NCBI RefSeq assembly: GCF_026151655.1
Contig: NZ_JAMQPN010000005.1
Location: 186,001 to 250,000, forward strand
Source of the DNA: Leptospira soteropolitanensis
Lineage (GTDB): Bacteria; Spirochaetota; Leptospiria; Leptospirales; Leptospiraceae
Length of the DNA stretch: 64,000 nt
Direction: 5' to 3'
Program-made: the position numbers and the translations under genes
Shown here: in pieces, positions 45,830-55,171 of the stretch
Layout: each line of letters starts with the position of its first letter
Position numbering within the stretch: the stretch's first letter is position 1
The notes under the pieces: generated by a model
The model's database searches: none
The model's input: only the letters and a program-made list of their open reading frames with translations
What the model was told of the DNA's origin: nothing

Positions 45830-47005
45830 ATGGAATTTATATCCAGTCATCCATTGTTCATTTTTTCTTTCCTAGTTACGGTACTTTTTCTTTTTTATTA
45901 TTTTCATGAAGTTGTAGAAACTCCTGTTCTTAGATTTAGTGAATCTGATTTTTTATTAAGAGTGATTGAGAGAACACCTCATTTAACAAAAAAATATTAT
46001 CCAACATTTTGGTGTTTCAACCAACACCTTATGTTACTTTTACTAATGTTACGTGAATATAGAACAAAACCTTACCTTTATGATCAATTAGAACAATTGA
46101 AAATGAAAGACGGAGGAATTACTGGTCTTGCCTGGTCAGGAACAGACGAACTAACAACTCAAAGTGATTCACCGATTGTTGTAGTATTCCATACAATTAG
46201 CGGTGACGAACAGGATGTTAAATCGACTGTCAAATATTTAAGGGAACGTTATGCATGGATAGTTGTTGTATGCATTCGAAGGGGACATGGAGATCTTCCA
46301 CTCACTAAACCTAAAGTAAACACAATGGGTTCCACCTCAGACCTTAAGGAACAATTAGCTTATATTCAAAAAAAATTCCCAAAGAGAAAAATGTTTGGAG
46401 TTGGTATCTCAGCAGGATCAGGACTACTCGCCAGATACTTAGGAGAGGCTGGAGTCCAAAGTAAATTTGCAGCTGCGGTAGCCGTTTCACCAGCCTATGA
46501 TATAGAAAAAGCCTTTCACCGTGTTCATCCAGTTTATAGTAAAATTATGGGCCAGAGAATGATTAATTATTTTTTAAAGAATCATTATGAGAGCCTTTCT
46601 AAATTGAAGGGGGTTGATGAACTTTTTAAAATTAAAACCATCGGAGAATTCCAAGACAAACTACACACTATTTCTGGATTCAAAGACCGAGAAAATTATT
46701 ATTATCATTCCAATCCAGTGTTAGTCGCAAATAATATCAAAACACCTCTTCTTGTTTTAAATTCCGCGGATGATCCTATCTGTGTAAATCAAAATGTATT
46801 GGAAAATCTTCATTGGTTAGAAACTCTTCCCAACACTATTCATGTTCACACTAAACGAGGTAGTCATATTGCATACTTTGAAGGTATAAAGGCGAATTCA
46901 TGGTCTGACAAAGTGATCGGAGAATATTTTGCGGCAGTTCAAAAAGAAAATTTACCAAAACAAAAACTTTCGCCAAATCCAAAAAAGAAAAAGAAGCGAA
47001 TGTAG
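45830..47005 (+). CDS. Alpha/beta hydrolase, YheT/ABHD-like
   Basis: A 391-residue protein with an N-terminal membrane anchor (about 9-26). The hydrolase fold follows the YheT family: VVFHTISGDEQDV, CIRRGHGDLPL, nucleophile elbow GISAGSG, Asp in LNSADDPIC and His in RGSHIAYFEG. The basic tail KKKKKKR-like is of low complexity. It starts 9 bases after the glycoside hydrolase, so it may remove acyl groups from the same substrate; that is inference. It ends 2 bases from the convergent AraC locus. Confidence 0.87.
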   Translation: MEFISSHPLFIFSFLVTVLFLFYYFHEVVETPVLRFSESDFLLRVIERTPHLTKKYYPTFWCFNQHLMLLLLMLREYRTKPYLYDQLEQLKMKDGGITGLAWSGTDELTTQSDSPIVVVFHTISGDEQDVKSTVKYLRERYAWIVVVCIRRGHGDLPLTKPKVNTMGSTSDLKEQLAYIQKKFPKRKMFGVGISAGSGLLARYLGEAGVQSKFAAAVAVSPAYDIEKAFHRVHPVYSKIMGQRMINYFLKNHYESLSKLKGVDELFKIKTIGEFQDKLHTISGFKDRENYYYHSNPVLVANNIKTPLLVLNSADDPICVNQNVLENLHWLETLPNTIHVHTKRGSHIAYFEGIKANSWSDKVIGEYFAAVQKENLPKQKLSPNPKKKKKRM

Positions 47006-47007
47006 CT

Positions 47008-48147
47008 CTATTTAGATAACAATCGATAATTTTGAGGTGAATGTCCAAAACGATCTAAAAAAAGTTTGTGAAATGAGGATTTAGAATTAAACCCGGAAGC
47101 ATAAATGACACTTAATATACTCATTTCAGGTTTTTCCAAAAGAAGCCTTGCTGCTTCTTGCAACCTGAATTGATTTACATAATTACGAAACGTAGAATTC
47201 AAATGAGAATTTAATATTTCCGAAAGTTGGTGGGTATGTAAATCCAATCGTTTTGCTAAGATCGCTAAACTTAAGTTTTCATTCAGGTAAAGCTGCTCTA
47301 AGTTCATGATATCATCCAATCTCTACAAAGTTTGGTTTATATCCAAACCTCTAAGCCTACTTTCTTTGTACCGAGCAAGCCTTACTTCTGATTGAAAGTT
47401 AGGAATGACTTCTTTATGATTCATTTTAAACAATAAAATTAAAATCAAAAGAGATGTTAAAGCAAAGCAGGCCACACCAAAAAGTAACATAAAAAATAAC
47501 TGCGAAATTACAAAAGAAACAACAACAAACAACGAATAAACTAATAGGCAAATTAAAGGAAAAAAAGAGGATTCGAGTTTTCCCTTAGATCCGAACTTCC
47601 ATCGAACCACTCGAGTAAAAATAGAAACCATATAACCCAAAATTGATAGAATAGCAAAACCAAGTAAAAAATGGATCATCGATTCAAAGTTATCCGTTTG
47701 ATTCCAAATAGACAAACCAAGCGGAAATAATGAAAAATCAGTAGGACGAATTAAATAAATAAAAAATAAGCTTACCAAACTAGGGAAAAAATGAAATGGA
47801 TTACTTTTATAAAAATCACCTCCACCCATTTCTTCAAAATAAATATAAACTAAAGGACCAATTAGAAATAAACAGGGAATGTGAATCCCAAAAAAATACC
47901 GATAAAACTGTATCTCGCCGGATAATTCTAAATAGATATGAATTTGTAATATTCCTAAAGTAAGGAATAATAACGTAGCAGCATAGTGATAAAAGAAAGT
48001 AACGAGACCCATCTCTTGTTTTCGAGAAGCCAAAACAGGAGAAAGAGCGTTTTGTTTTCCAATGATTCTCCGTTGCATCGTTTCGATCCAATGGGAAACC
48101 GCCAAAAGAAACGCAACCAAAGCTCCTGCCAAAGGAATCAAATTCAT
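47008..48147 (-). pseudogene. 7TM-AraC-type regulator split by an in-frame TAG
   Basis: Two frames lie in the same reading phase, separated by one TAG at 47325-47323. The first (274 codons, start 48147) encodes seven membrane helices and ends RGLDINQTL; the second continues at once RLDDIMNLEQLYLNENLSLAIL and forms an intact AraC helix-turn-helix domain ending PQNYRLLSK. In the 7TM-AraC family common in Leptospira this junction is continuous (K/R-LE-LM-x-x-EKLYLDENLSL). A single base change in CAG, AAG or GAG explains the TAG. Both halves are otherwise undamaged, so the event is recent, or the halves work separately, or the stop is read through. The second half could start at the TTG at 47319. 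Confidence 0.85.
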
Positions 48148-48265
48148 AAAACAATTAAGAAAAGAAAAAGCCCCTTGTCTATTTTTTTATAGAAAATCTA
48201 AAACTTTGTATTCCATCCGTATACACTCGGACGACAGGTTCCAATAAAAATGAGATACTCTTTGC

Positions 48266-49411
48266 ATGAAACTTAAAACCTCCTTAATCAATCCAAAGTT
48301 CAATCACAAAAATTGTATCTTCCCATCGTTAAATCAATTTACATTTTTTATGTTTGTATTTCTTTCATTAAATCTTTGGGGAGACTCCCCTGTAGGGAAT
48401 GAAGACCAATTAAAAGTTCATTTAAATAAACCAAATCATAAAATACCAATCGTTGTTGTTATTGGAGAAAATCAATACACAGAACTTACTGACTTTATCG
48501 TCCCTTATGGAATTTTAAAACGCTCTCATGTAGCAAAAGTTTATGCTATCGCTGAGAAAAAAGGAAAAATAGATTTTTTCCCCGCACTCTCTATGGAAAT
48601 CAATTCATCCTTGAAAGATTTCAACAATCTGCATCCAGAAGGCGCAGACCTTGTGATCGTTCCTGCGATCCACAATGCAAAAAATGAAACTATCATTCGT
48701 TGGATTCAAACACAATATAACTCGGGAGCAACCATAGTTGGTATTTGCGACGGAGTCTGGACATTAGGATATGCTGGATTATTAAAGAATAAAAATGTGA
48801 CTGGACATTGGTATTCAAAAGAAAAACTATCAGAAGTTTTTCCAGATTCCATTTGGCACAAAAACAAAAGATACATTCAAGACGAGCGAATCATTACTAC
48901 CTCTGGCGTGACAGCTTCCATACCTATTTCATTAGCCTTGGTTGAATCCATTGGAGGTAGAAAAAAAGCAGAAGAAATGGCACAAAGTTTGGGTATCCGG
49001 CATTGGGATTCTCAACATAATACTGATGAGTTTAATTTTGATTGGAAACAATATCTAACGGCAGCGAAAAACCTATTTTTCTTTTGGGATTATGACACGA
49101 TAGAGATTCCTGTTTATGAAGGTATTGATGAAATTTCTTTAGCTTTAGTGGCCGATGTTTATTCTAGAACTTATCAATCAAAGGCAATTACCATTACTTA
49201 TAAAAATAAACCCAGCCAATCAAAATCTGGAATCAAGTTTATATCAGAACTTATCGAAGAAGGAAAAAAGAAAAAACAAACTCTCTTTGAAATAACAGAA
49301 AAGAAAAAGGCATTCGAGTGGTTTGAACAATCATTGTCTGATGTTGAAAAAAGATACGGACTCAGTACAAAACGATTCGTAAAAACTCAATTGGAATTTC
49401 CAGGTCATTAG
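48266..49411 (+). CDS. Exported DJ-1/PfpI-like protein
   Basis: A 381-residue protein. A hydrophobic segment at about 23-38 (TFFMFVFLSLNLWG) acts as signal peptide or anchor. The DJ-1/PfpI domain has its elbow cysteine C161 in VGICDGVWTLGYAG and the later GVTASIPISLALVESIGG. The last 110 residues form a helical and charged extension. Most members are cytoplasmic chaperones or glyoxalases, or sensor domains of GlxA-type AraC regulators; an exported one is unusual. It is divergent from the broken 7TM-AraC gene. Confidence 0.8.
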   Translation: MKLKTSLINPKFNHKNCIFPSLNQFTFFMFVFLSLNLWGDSPVGNEDQLKVHLNKPNHKIPIVVVIGENQYTELTDFIVPYGILKRSHVAKVYAIAEKKGKIDFFPALSMEINSSLKDFNNLHPEGADLVIVPAIHNAKNETIIRWIQTQYNSGATIVGICDGVWTLGYAGLLKNKNVTGHWYSKEKLSEVFPDSIWHKNKRYIQDERIITTSGVTASIPISLALVESIGGRKKAEEMAQSLGIRHWDSQHNTDEFNFDWKQYLTAAKNLFFFWDYDTIEIPVYEGIDEISLALVADVYSRTYQSKAITITYKNKPSQSKSGIKFISELIEEGKKKKQTLFEITEKKKAFEWFEQSLSDVEKRYGLSTKRFVKTQLEFPGH

Positions 49412-49507
49412 TTTCCATTATGTCACCTATATAAACCAAATTTTCATCTTCTTTATTTTTAGGCTAGCATCCCATTTGTTTATGATAAAACTGGAAAGAG
49501 AAAACTT

Positions 49508-51199
49508 ATGCGTTCGAAACTAAAATTATATTTTTTCCTTTCCTATTTGGTTTTTGGCTCTGCGTTACTTTTAAGTATGATCTTAATTTTAAAACTGCAA
49601 AACGCATTACCAGAAAATTTCACAATTACTATCGGATTTGGAATTTTCATTCTAATGATTTTGATTTTTATATTTGGGTCGTCGCTAAGTTCCTGGGTTA
49701 GCAATATTTTCGGGAAATTAGAAGCTGCATTTAAAGAAGTGGGACTTGGCAATTTACAGGTTAGAATCCCTTACAAAGAAAATGATTTATTATCAGAATT
49801 TTACGTAAGTTTCCATAGAATGTTACAAGCGCAAGGTGAACTCATTCAACATATTAAAACTTCTGCAGATATGCTCTCCTCCGACTCACAAAAAATGAAG
49901 TTGGTGACTCTTGACTTCTCCAGCAATTTACAATCTCAATCAGCAGCGACAGAGGAAGTTTCAGCATCTATAGAAGAAATTTCAGGAGTTGCAGTATCTA
50001 TCTCTAATATTGCGGAGACTAACTCGCAAAGTATGAATAATTTAACTTCAGAGGTAGATCACCTCTCGTTTGCAATTGATAGAACTAGCGAACATGTGGA
50101 AGGGACTCTCGATTCCATAAAAAATATCATTGAGCGTGCGGAAGCAGGTAAAAATACATTACGAACGATGAACGAAGCTATGGATAATTTATCACAAAGC
50201 TCGCTAGAAATCTCTAAAACAGTGGATGTCATTGCAAAAATCAGCGAACAAGTTAATATGTTAGCACTCAATGCGTCTATTGAAGCCGCAAGAGCTGGAG
50301 ACGCCGGAAGAGGATTTGCAGTTGTAGCAGAAGAAGTTTCAAAACTAGCAGAAAGAACGGCAAGTGCCGTTAAAGGAATCGATTCGTTAATGAAGAAAAA
50401 TCAAAACGATGTTTCTTTGGGAAGGGAACGAATCGAAAAAACAACAATGGAAATCCAAGAGATCATAGGAAACATCGATTCCATTTCAGAAAAAATTTCA
50501 GAAGTTTATTCTTCTGTAAATACGCAAAAAGAATTAAAAACTAAACTTCTAAAAGAAGCAATTTTTGTAAAAGAAAGATCAGAAGAAATCAAAGATGCGG
50601 TAACAGAACACAAAACGGCAACAAACGAAGTAATGGCTTCTGTATCTTCCATTAGCCAATCTTCTTTTAGTAATTCAGAAAGCAGTGATTTATTTGCAGA
50701 AAAAATTACAACAATTGCCAATACTGCTGACAAATTAATTTCAATGGTAGATCTTTTTAAAACAAATATCATCTCGGATGAATCATCTATTTCGCATCGA
50801 GATGAAACTACACATAAACTTCAATTTAGATCCGAAATCGGTAGTATTTATTATATTAAAGAAAAAGATCTTTTGGAAGTAGTATGGACGCCCAATTTCA
50901 GTGAAGATAAGTATATCGAAATTTTAAATGAAGCCTTAGAAATCATCAAAAAGTATGAAATTCGTAAATGGCTCGCAGACACTAGAAGAATGGGGCTTGT
51001 GACGCGCTCAGCACAAGAATGGGTAAATGTCAATTGGTTCCCCAAAGCAAGTAATTCTAGTCTAAGAAAAATGGCAGTTGTTGTACCAAACTCAGCTTTA
51101 GCTGCCATTTCCATTGATGACCAAACTCTTAAAACAGGAAATGTGGAATTAAAATCCGTACCTAGTTTAGAAGCGGGTATCGCTTGGTTAAACGATTAA
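49508..51199 (+). CDS. Methyl-accepting chemotaxis protein with C-terminal SpoIIAA-like domain
   Basis: A 563-residue chemoreceptor. Two membrane helices (about 8-28 and 39-62) enclose only a short loop, so it has no real periplasmic sensor. A HAMP region follows, then the signalling domain with the conserved hairpin [31 protein letters not shown]. After about residue 440 comes a separate 120-residue alpha/beta domain ([49 protein letters not shown]) resembling SpoIIAA-like/STAS folds. It may sense membrane state or take a cytoplasmic input. Confidence 0.88.
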   Translation: MRSKLKLYFFLSYLVFGSALLLSMILILKLQNALPENFTITIGFGIFILMILIFIFGSSLSSWVSNIFGKLEAAFKEVGLGNLQVRIPYKENDLLSEFYVSFHRMLQAQGELIQHIKTSADMLSSDSQKMKLVTLDFSSNLQSQSAATEEVSASIEEISGVAVSISNIAETNSQSMNNLTSEVDHLSFAIDRTSEHVEGTLDSIKNIIERAEAGKNTLRTMNEAMDNLSQSSLEISKTVDVIAKISEQVNMLALNASIEAARAGDAGRGFAVVAEEVSKLAERTASAVKGIDSLMKKNQNDVSLGRERIEKTTMEIQEIIGNIDSISEKISEVYSSVNTQKELKTKLLKEAIFVKERSEEIKDAVTEHKTATNEVMASVSSISQSSFSNSESSDLFAEKITTIANTADKLISMVDLFKTNIISDESSISHRDETTHKLQFRSEIGSIYYIKEKDLLEVVWTPNFSEDKYIEILNEALEIIKKYEIRKWLADTRRMGLVTRSAQEWVNVNWFPKASNSSLRKMAVVVPNSALAAISIDDQTLKTGNVELKSVPSLEAGIAWLND

Positions 51200-51210
51200 C
51201 AACGAATAGA

Positions 51211-51264
51211 TAAATTAGATCATTGTTTTTGTATTCAACAAAATACAAACAATGATCTAATTTA
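51211..51264. terminator. Bidirectional terminator hairpin
   Basis: A long AT-rich stem: 51211-51235 pairs with 51242-51264 (TAAATTAGATCATTGTTT with AAACAATGATCTAATTTA, then a 2-base bulge and 5 more pairs, 6-base loop). It sits between the convergent chemoreceptor and GXWXG genes and carries T-rich flanks on both strands. Confidence 0.8.
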
Positions 51265-51266
51265 TT

Positions 51267-51812
51267 TCATTTAACTCGTTCTAATACAAAAAAGAAAGGT
51301 TGTTTCATCCCTTTATAATCCATACATCCAAACAAAGTGTTTTGATTTACTTTTTTGAACACATCATGAATTGGTAAGTTGTCATAAATCATCGCAGCAG
51401 TGATTTTACCGCGAAACTCTATACGGCGAACACGAGCTTTCGATTTAGACGTTTGAAACAAAAACCGAATCAACAAAAATACATATTTTAATGGCGATAA
51501 ATTCGTAGATGGAATCAATGTTGCTAACCGAACGGGCATTAAAGATGGATTTACCTTAAACAAGGTTTTTCCAAATGACTTAAAAACCAATGGATGAACG
51601 TTATCTGCATCCACAAATTCCTTTCCATACCAATTGAAAGTTTCTAATGCTCCATCCATAGTGTGTCCAGTGTGAAAGCCAGAGCCATGCCACATACCCA
51701 TTGTGTCTTCTATAGTAACAGTTTCCAACGCATCAAAAAGTGCAAAAGAATCCTCTGTAGAATTGTTCTTTTTAGCACGCATATCAAAAAATTTTGTTTC
51801 AAGAGTATTCAT
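51267..51812 (-). CDS. GXWXG / DUF4334 domain protein
   Basis: A 181-residue protein with the GXWXG motif at 39-43 (GMWHG) and the following HTGH-like segment; the C-terminal half matches the DUF4334 pattern (RRIEFRGKITAAMIYDNLPIHDVFKKV; CMDYKGMKQPFFFVLER). Proposed roles are lipid or small-molecule binding; no function is established. There is no signal peptide. Confidence 0.8.
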   Translation of the reverse strand: MNTLETKFFDMRAKKNNSTEDSFALFDALETVTIEDTMGMWHGSGFHTGHTMDGALETFNWYGKEFVDADNVHPLVFKSFGKTLFKVNPSLMPVRLATLIPSTNLSPLKYVFLLIRFLFQTSKSKARVRRIEFRGKITAAMIYDNLPIHDVFKKVNQNTLFGCMDYKGMKQPFFFVLERVK

Positions 51813-51896
51813 AAATAATTTGTAACCTAAAACGATATTTATTTTTCTTCGCCAGGATGAAATAAATATACAAAAGTTTAATTAGATTTTCAACCT

Positions 51897-52610
51897 TCAA
51901 TCAAGAACGGATTGAATCCGTTTTCGTTCTTCGGAAATTCGATTAATTGCGACTTCGATTTTTTTTTGCGCCTGAATAGGATTGGATAAAGTCAAAGGAA
52001 ATCCATTAAAAGAAGTTAAGCCAAGAGAATGGGATGTCATAGTAGAAATATACATTCGAAAGAGTTCTCCATTTTTTTCATTGATAAACCACATAGACGC
52101 CGTTCGTGAAGATTTTGCAAAGTCTCCTTCAAACAATTTCATTCGATTAAACTTTGCCGTTGAAGCTATTCTGTCTACTTCGTCAACCAATGCCTGCACT
52201 TCTCCCTGCAATTCCTGATTGGTGTCATTCGATTGGAAGAGGAATGATAGACGATGGGAAATGGCAAGTAAAGTATCCAAATAAACCAAAGTCTTTTGGA
52301 TTAGTAAGTTTTGTTTTTGAAAAGTGGTTTTTTGTGGTTGTATCTGATACAATCTTTCCAACGACTTTGCTGTAATAGCCATAAATTTTAATCTGGATTC
52401 AAGAGATTGTGAATTTTTTTTATCCACTTTTACAGTAAAAGCAGAGTTCGGATTTGTATCGGTTCGAAAGTTAACAATGTTTTCAGATTTTAAATCGAAT
52501 CGATTTACAACAAAACGAGAAATTTTTTTTTGAGTGTAGAGAATTTGTTTATAGATAATATACTCTCGAAACGAACTTAAAGATAATTTGAGGTTATAGA
52601 TTAGCTTCAT
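51897..52610 (-). CDS. Divergent FlaB-like flagellin lacking the C-terminal D0 region
   Basis: A 237-residue protein. Residues from about 130 contain ALVDEVDRIASTAKFN, MKLFEGDFA and RTASMWF, which match the spirochaetal core flagellin FlaB nearly residue for residue, followed by YISTMTSHSLGL and a D1-type helix AINRISEERKRI. Then the chain stops, where FlaB continues with YYNRLEYTAKGL and the terminal D0 helix needed for polymerisation. The N-terminal half is very divergent and only vaguely resembles the FlaB D0/D1 start. The start at ATG 52610 is chosen because GTGAG precedes it; a TTG two codons earlier is possible. It follows another flagellin-like gene by 7 bases. Confidence 0.8.
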   Translation of the reverse strand: MKLIYNLKLSLSSFREYIIYKQILYTQKKISRFVVNRFDLKSENIVNFRTDTNPNSAFTVKVDKKNSQSLESRLKFMAITAKSLERLYQIQPQKTTFQKQNLLIQKTLVYLDTLLAISHRLSFLFQSNDTNQELQGEVQALVDEVDRIASTAKFNRMKLFEGDFAKSSRTASMWFINEKNGELFRMYISTMTSHSLGLTSFNGFPLTLSNPIQAQKKIEVAINRISEERKRIQSVLD

Positions 52611-52617
52611 AAACAAC

Positions 52618-53769
52618 TCACGGGAAATGTAATTTTCTTTCTTTTTGCAAAAGTAAAATTGCCTCTTCTAGGACAGGCAGGGAATCTGTTGCCATTGCTG
52701 CCGTTGACACGGTAATGATACCGCCGTATTGGTTTACCAACCGTAGCCTTTTAATGACATCTATTTTTCCTCGAGTTGCATTGGAAATCTGATCTACAAT
52801 TTGAACAAGAGTTGATACCACCATTTGTTGGTTTTGTCGATCTAAATTATGATATACTCCGCTTTGCATATGAAAGGCTCTCTCTTTTATGGTCCGAATA
52901 GCAGACTCTAAAGAAAGAGATTGAATCAAAAAACTAATATCTGCTTTGTTCCTATCATCTGCATTAGAGAGCATTTTTTGTTGGTTTTCAAATTTGGTCT
53001 GTGCAAAGTCTAAATAATAAAATCGAACAGAATATTGATGCCATCTAGCTCTAAGTGAGTCCAAATCAAATAAAATCTGATTCGTAAAGGCTAACAATTG
53101 AGAAACAAATGATTGATTGTATTCAGAGCTACCTTCTAAGTCTTTGATTTCCTTCCCTATTTTGATTACATTAATGGCTAGGGTATCACTCACGATAGAT
53201 TCTTTTTTTTGAGATCCAAACCATAAAACGGAACATGTTATGCTCGACCGCATCGGAAAAGATTTATTCGAATCCTCAATCACAAAAGGATCTACTTCAC
53301 CAACTTTAAATTTTTTTCCAAATCGAATAATTGCATTTTGGATTTGAATAGAATCGATTGCCAGTTGCTTTTTATCATATCCATCCAATCCATACTGAAG
53401 ACACAAATTTTGCCAAACTTTTACCAGTAATATCGTCAGTTGAAACACTACTTCAGAACGTGCAGATGCTAAGTACAATTCTCGGTAGTTTGAAATTTTA
53501 GAATTATTTTCAAAAGGATAGAGTGTTTGTAATTCTTTTGCAAACATATCCAAGAAAAAATCTAATTCCATTCCTACTTTATCAATTTTAGAAATAATCG
53601 ATGATGTTATTTCTTCAGCAACATTCATGGGATAAGGAGAAATAGATTCTGGAGGTTTTTTTAACGACGAGGTATGCGTCGGGACAGATACTGCCTCAAT
53701 CTCATTACGAATTCCCGCAACAAGTAAGGCAGTAAAAGAAAGGTTTTTTAAAAATTCGATCCGCCGCAT
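52618..53769 (-). CDS. Very divergent flagellin-like protein
   Basis: A 383-residue helical protein. The part QSGVYHNLDRQNQQ, then STLVQIVDQISNAT, mirrors the FlaB D1 stretch (SNGIYSNEDRQ, then ALVDEVDRIAS). A more remote match lies before it: MRSSITCSVLWFGSQ resembles RGSRVASMWFHMG, and LRARWHQYSVRFYY with FENQQ resembles the FlaB segment RADMGAYYNRLEYT with YENMQ. The order suggests one flagellin-like unit plus part of another. The first 25 residues are hydrophobic and could be a signal peptide. The ATG at 53769 is preferred because the longer frame (TTG at 53805) runs into the upstream gene. Similarity is by eye and weaker than for its neighbour. Confidence 0.6.
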   Translation of the reverse strand: MRRIEFLKNLSFTALLVAGIRNEIEAVSVPTHTSSLKKPPESISPYPMNVAEEITSSIISKIDKVGMELDFFLDMFAKELQTLYPFENNSKISNYRELYLASARSEVVFQLTILLVKVWQNLCLQYGLDGYDKKQLAIDSIQIQNAIIRFGKKFKVGEVDPFVIEDSNKSFPMRSSITCSVLWFGSQKKESIVSDTLAINVIKIGKEIKDLEGSSEYNQSFVSQLLAFTNQILFDLDSLRARWHQYSVRFYYLDFAQTKFENQQKMLSNADDRNKADISFLIQSLSLESAIRTIKERAFHMQSGVYHNLDRQNQQMVVSTLVQIVDQISNATRGKIDVIKRLRLVNQYGGIITVSTAAMATDSLPVLEEAILLLQKERKLHFP

Positions 53770-53789
53770 TGGTATCACAAACAAGAAGG

Positions 53790-54170
53790 CTATGCACCAC
53801 TGCAAGTATTATTACAACCATCACCATTAGTTGCATTATTATCATCACAAACTTCGTTTCCTTCGATTACGCCATTCCCACACACTGCGTCTTTCACCTG
53901 TATAGAAATTGTTGCTGAAGTTGACCCAAAACTATTTGCTGCTGTGATAGTATAATTAGACAAAGCCTGGTTGACGGTTGGTGTGCCAGCATAACTTAAA
54001 TTTGATGGCGGTGTTGAAGGACTCGCTGGAGTTGTTGCAACAACCAAAGCAACTAATTCAACAGGAATGTTTTTCCCATCATCTTTACTAGAAACTAAAT
54101 CACATCCCAAAATTCCAACTAGGGAAATCAAAGAAAAAACAAATTTTTTCAAAAAAGAATACTTCATCAA
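53790..54170 (-). CDS. Small lipoprotein with Ig-like remnant and DUF4215-type Cys repeat
   Basis: A 126-residue protein. The signal peptide ends in GILGC (Cys23). A Ser/Thr/Pro linker leads to PPSNLSYAGTPTVNQAL then YTITAANSFGSTSATISI, the two ends of a bacterial putative-Ig repeat joined with the middle missing. The tail CGNGVIEGNEVCDDNNATNGDGC is a DUF4215-type Cys-rich repeat as in Myxococcus and Leptospira surface proteins. It precedes the flagellin-like genes by 20 bases on the same strand. Confidence 0.75.
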   Translation of the reverse strand: MMKYSFLKKFVFSLISLVGILGCDLVSSKDDGKNIPVELVALVVATTPASPSTPPSNLSYAGTPTVNQALSNYTITAANSFGSTSATISIQVKDAVCGNGVIEGNEVCDDNNATNGDGCNNTCSGA

Positions 54171-54323
54171 CTAACCTCTGCGAGAATCTTTTACTTACTC
54201 CTCTCATCGTCAACTGATTCTTGTTAATTTAAGATAATAAATCTATGTAATATTGGATATCCAGTTAGGGAAATACATGATTTCCTCACTTGCAATTTTT
54301 AATCTTTCCATTATACTGCACTT

Positions 54324-54734
54324 ATGAATGTAGCAGATTCCGAGATTAAATCCCTCCTAGAAACTTATAAAAAAATCACAGTTTACGGCTTAAGCAATGA
54401 TCCTTCTAAGCCAAGTCATTATGTACCTCTCTACATTCGTGAAAAAGGTTGGGAAGTAATCGGAACTTACCCCAAAGAACACAGTGTAGGTGGATTTGCT
54501 ATCTTTAAAAGTTTAAATGAGATACCAAAAGAAGACCGGAAATTCATCGATGTTTTTCGAAGCTCCGATAAAATTCCCGAAGTAATCGATGAAATTTTAA
54601 GTTTAGGTGGTACAGAAGTTATTTGGCTTCAGTTGGGAATTTCTCATCCAGAAGCTGAAAAAAAAGCAGAAGAGGCAGGACTGCGTGTTGTATCAAATCG
54701 CTGTCTCATCATAGAACACAAAAAGTATTTTTAG
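54324..54734 (+). CDS. CoA-binding domain protein (YccU-like)
   Basis: A 136-residue single CoA_binding_2 Rossmann domain: KKITVYGLSNDPSKPSHYVPLYIREKGWEVI, then FIDVFRSSDKIPEVIDEIL and EVIWLQLGISHPEAEKKAEEAG, ending SNRCLIIEHKKY. The family binds CoA or a related nucleotide; its role is unknown. It converges with the DoxX gene with a 5-base gap. Confidence 0.9.
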   Translation: MNVADSEIKSLLETYKKITVYGLSNDPSKPSHYVPLYIREKGWEVIGTYPKEHSVGGFAIFKSLNEIPKEDRKFIDVFRSSDKIPEVIDEILSLGGTEVIWLQLGISHPEAEKKAEEAGLRVVSNRCLIIEHKKYF

Positions 54735-54739
54735 AATTT

Positions 54740-55171
54740 TTAGTTCTTTCTTTTCTCTCGAAAATCTGCCCAGGATCCGCAACTCCAAAGTGCCCACAAA
54801 ACAAGCACAGGTTGAAAGAACAAACGGATCAGTCGAGCCCTATCAGTATCTAAGCCAAAAGCACTGATTCCGTTCATATACTGAGATATATTCCCTGGAA
54901 AAATCAACACAAAAAACAGTGCCACTATCCAACCAACTTGCACTTGTTTGCTGCGAAGAAAAATCAAAGACAGACCTAATGTGATCTCTACTACTCCCGA
55001 TAGCAACACTACTAAATCCGCATTTATTGGTAACCAAGTTGGGACTTGTGCCAAAAACTCTGTTCTATGCCACGTTAGGTGACCTGTCCCAGCAAAGGCC
55101 AAAAAGGCACCAAGAAGAATTCGTAATGCCGTTTGAAAAACAGATCGTTTAAAAGTGTTAGCTTGATTCAT
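54740..55171 (-). CDS. DoxX-like membrane protein
   Basis: A 143-residue protein with four transmembrane helices. The pattern RILLGAFLAFAGTGHLTWHR, then LVVLLSGVVEITLGLSLIFL and LFFVLIFPGNISQYMNG matches the DoxX family, linked to thiosulfate or redox chemistry in some bacteria. No partner gene is adjacent. Confidence 0.85.
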   Translation of the reverse strand: MNQANTFKRSVFQTALRILLGAFLAFAGTGHLTWHRTEFLAQVPTWLPINADLVVLLSGVVEITLGLSLIFLRSKQVQVGWIVALFFVLIFPGNISQYMNGISAFGLDTDRARLIRLFFQPVLVLWALWSCGSWADFREKRKN

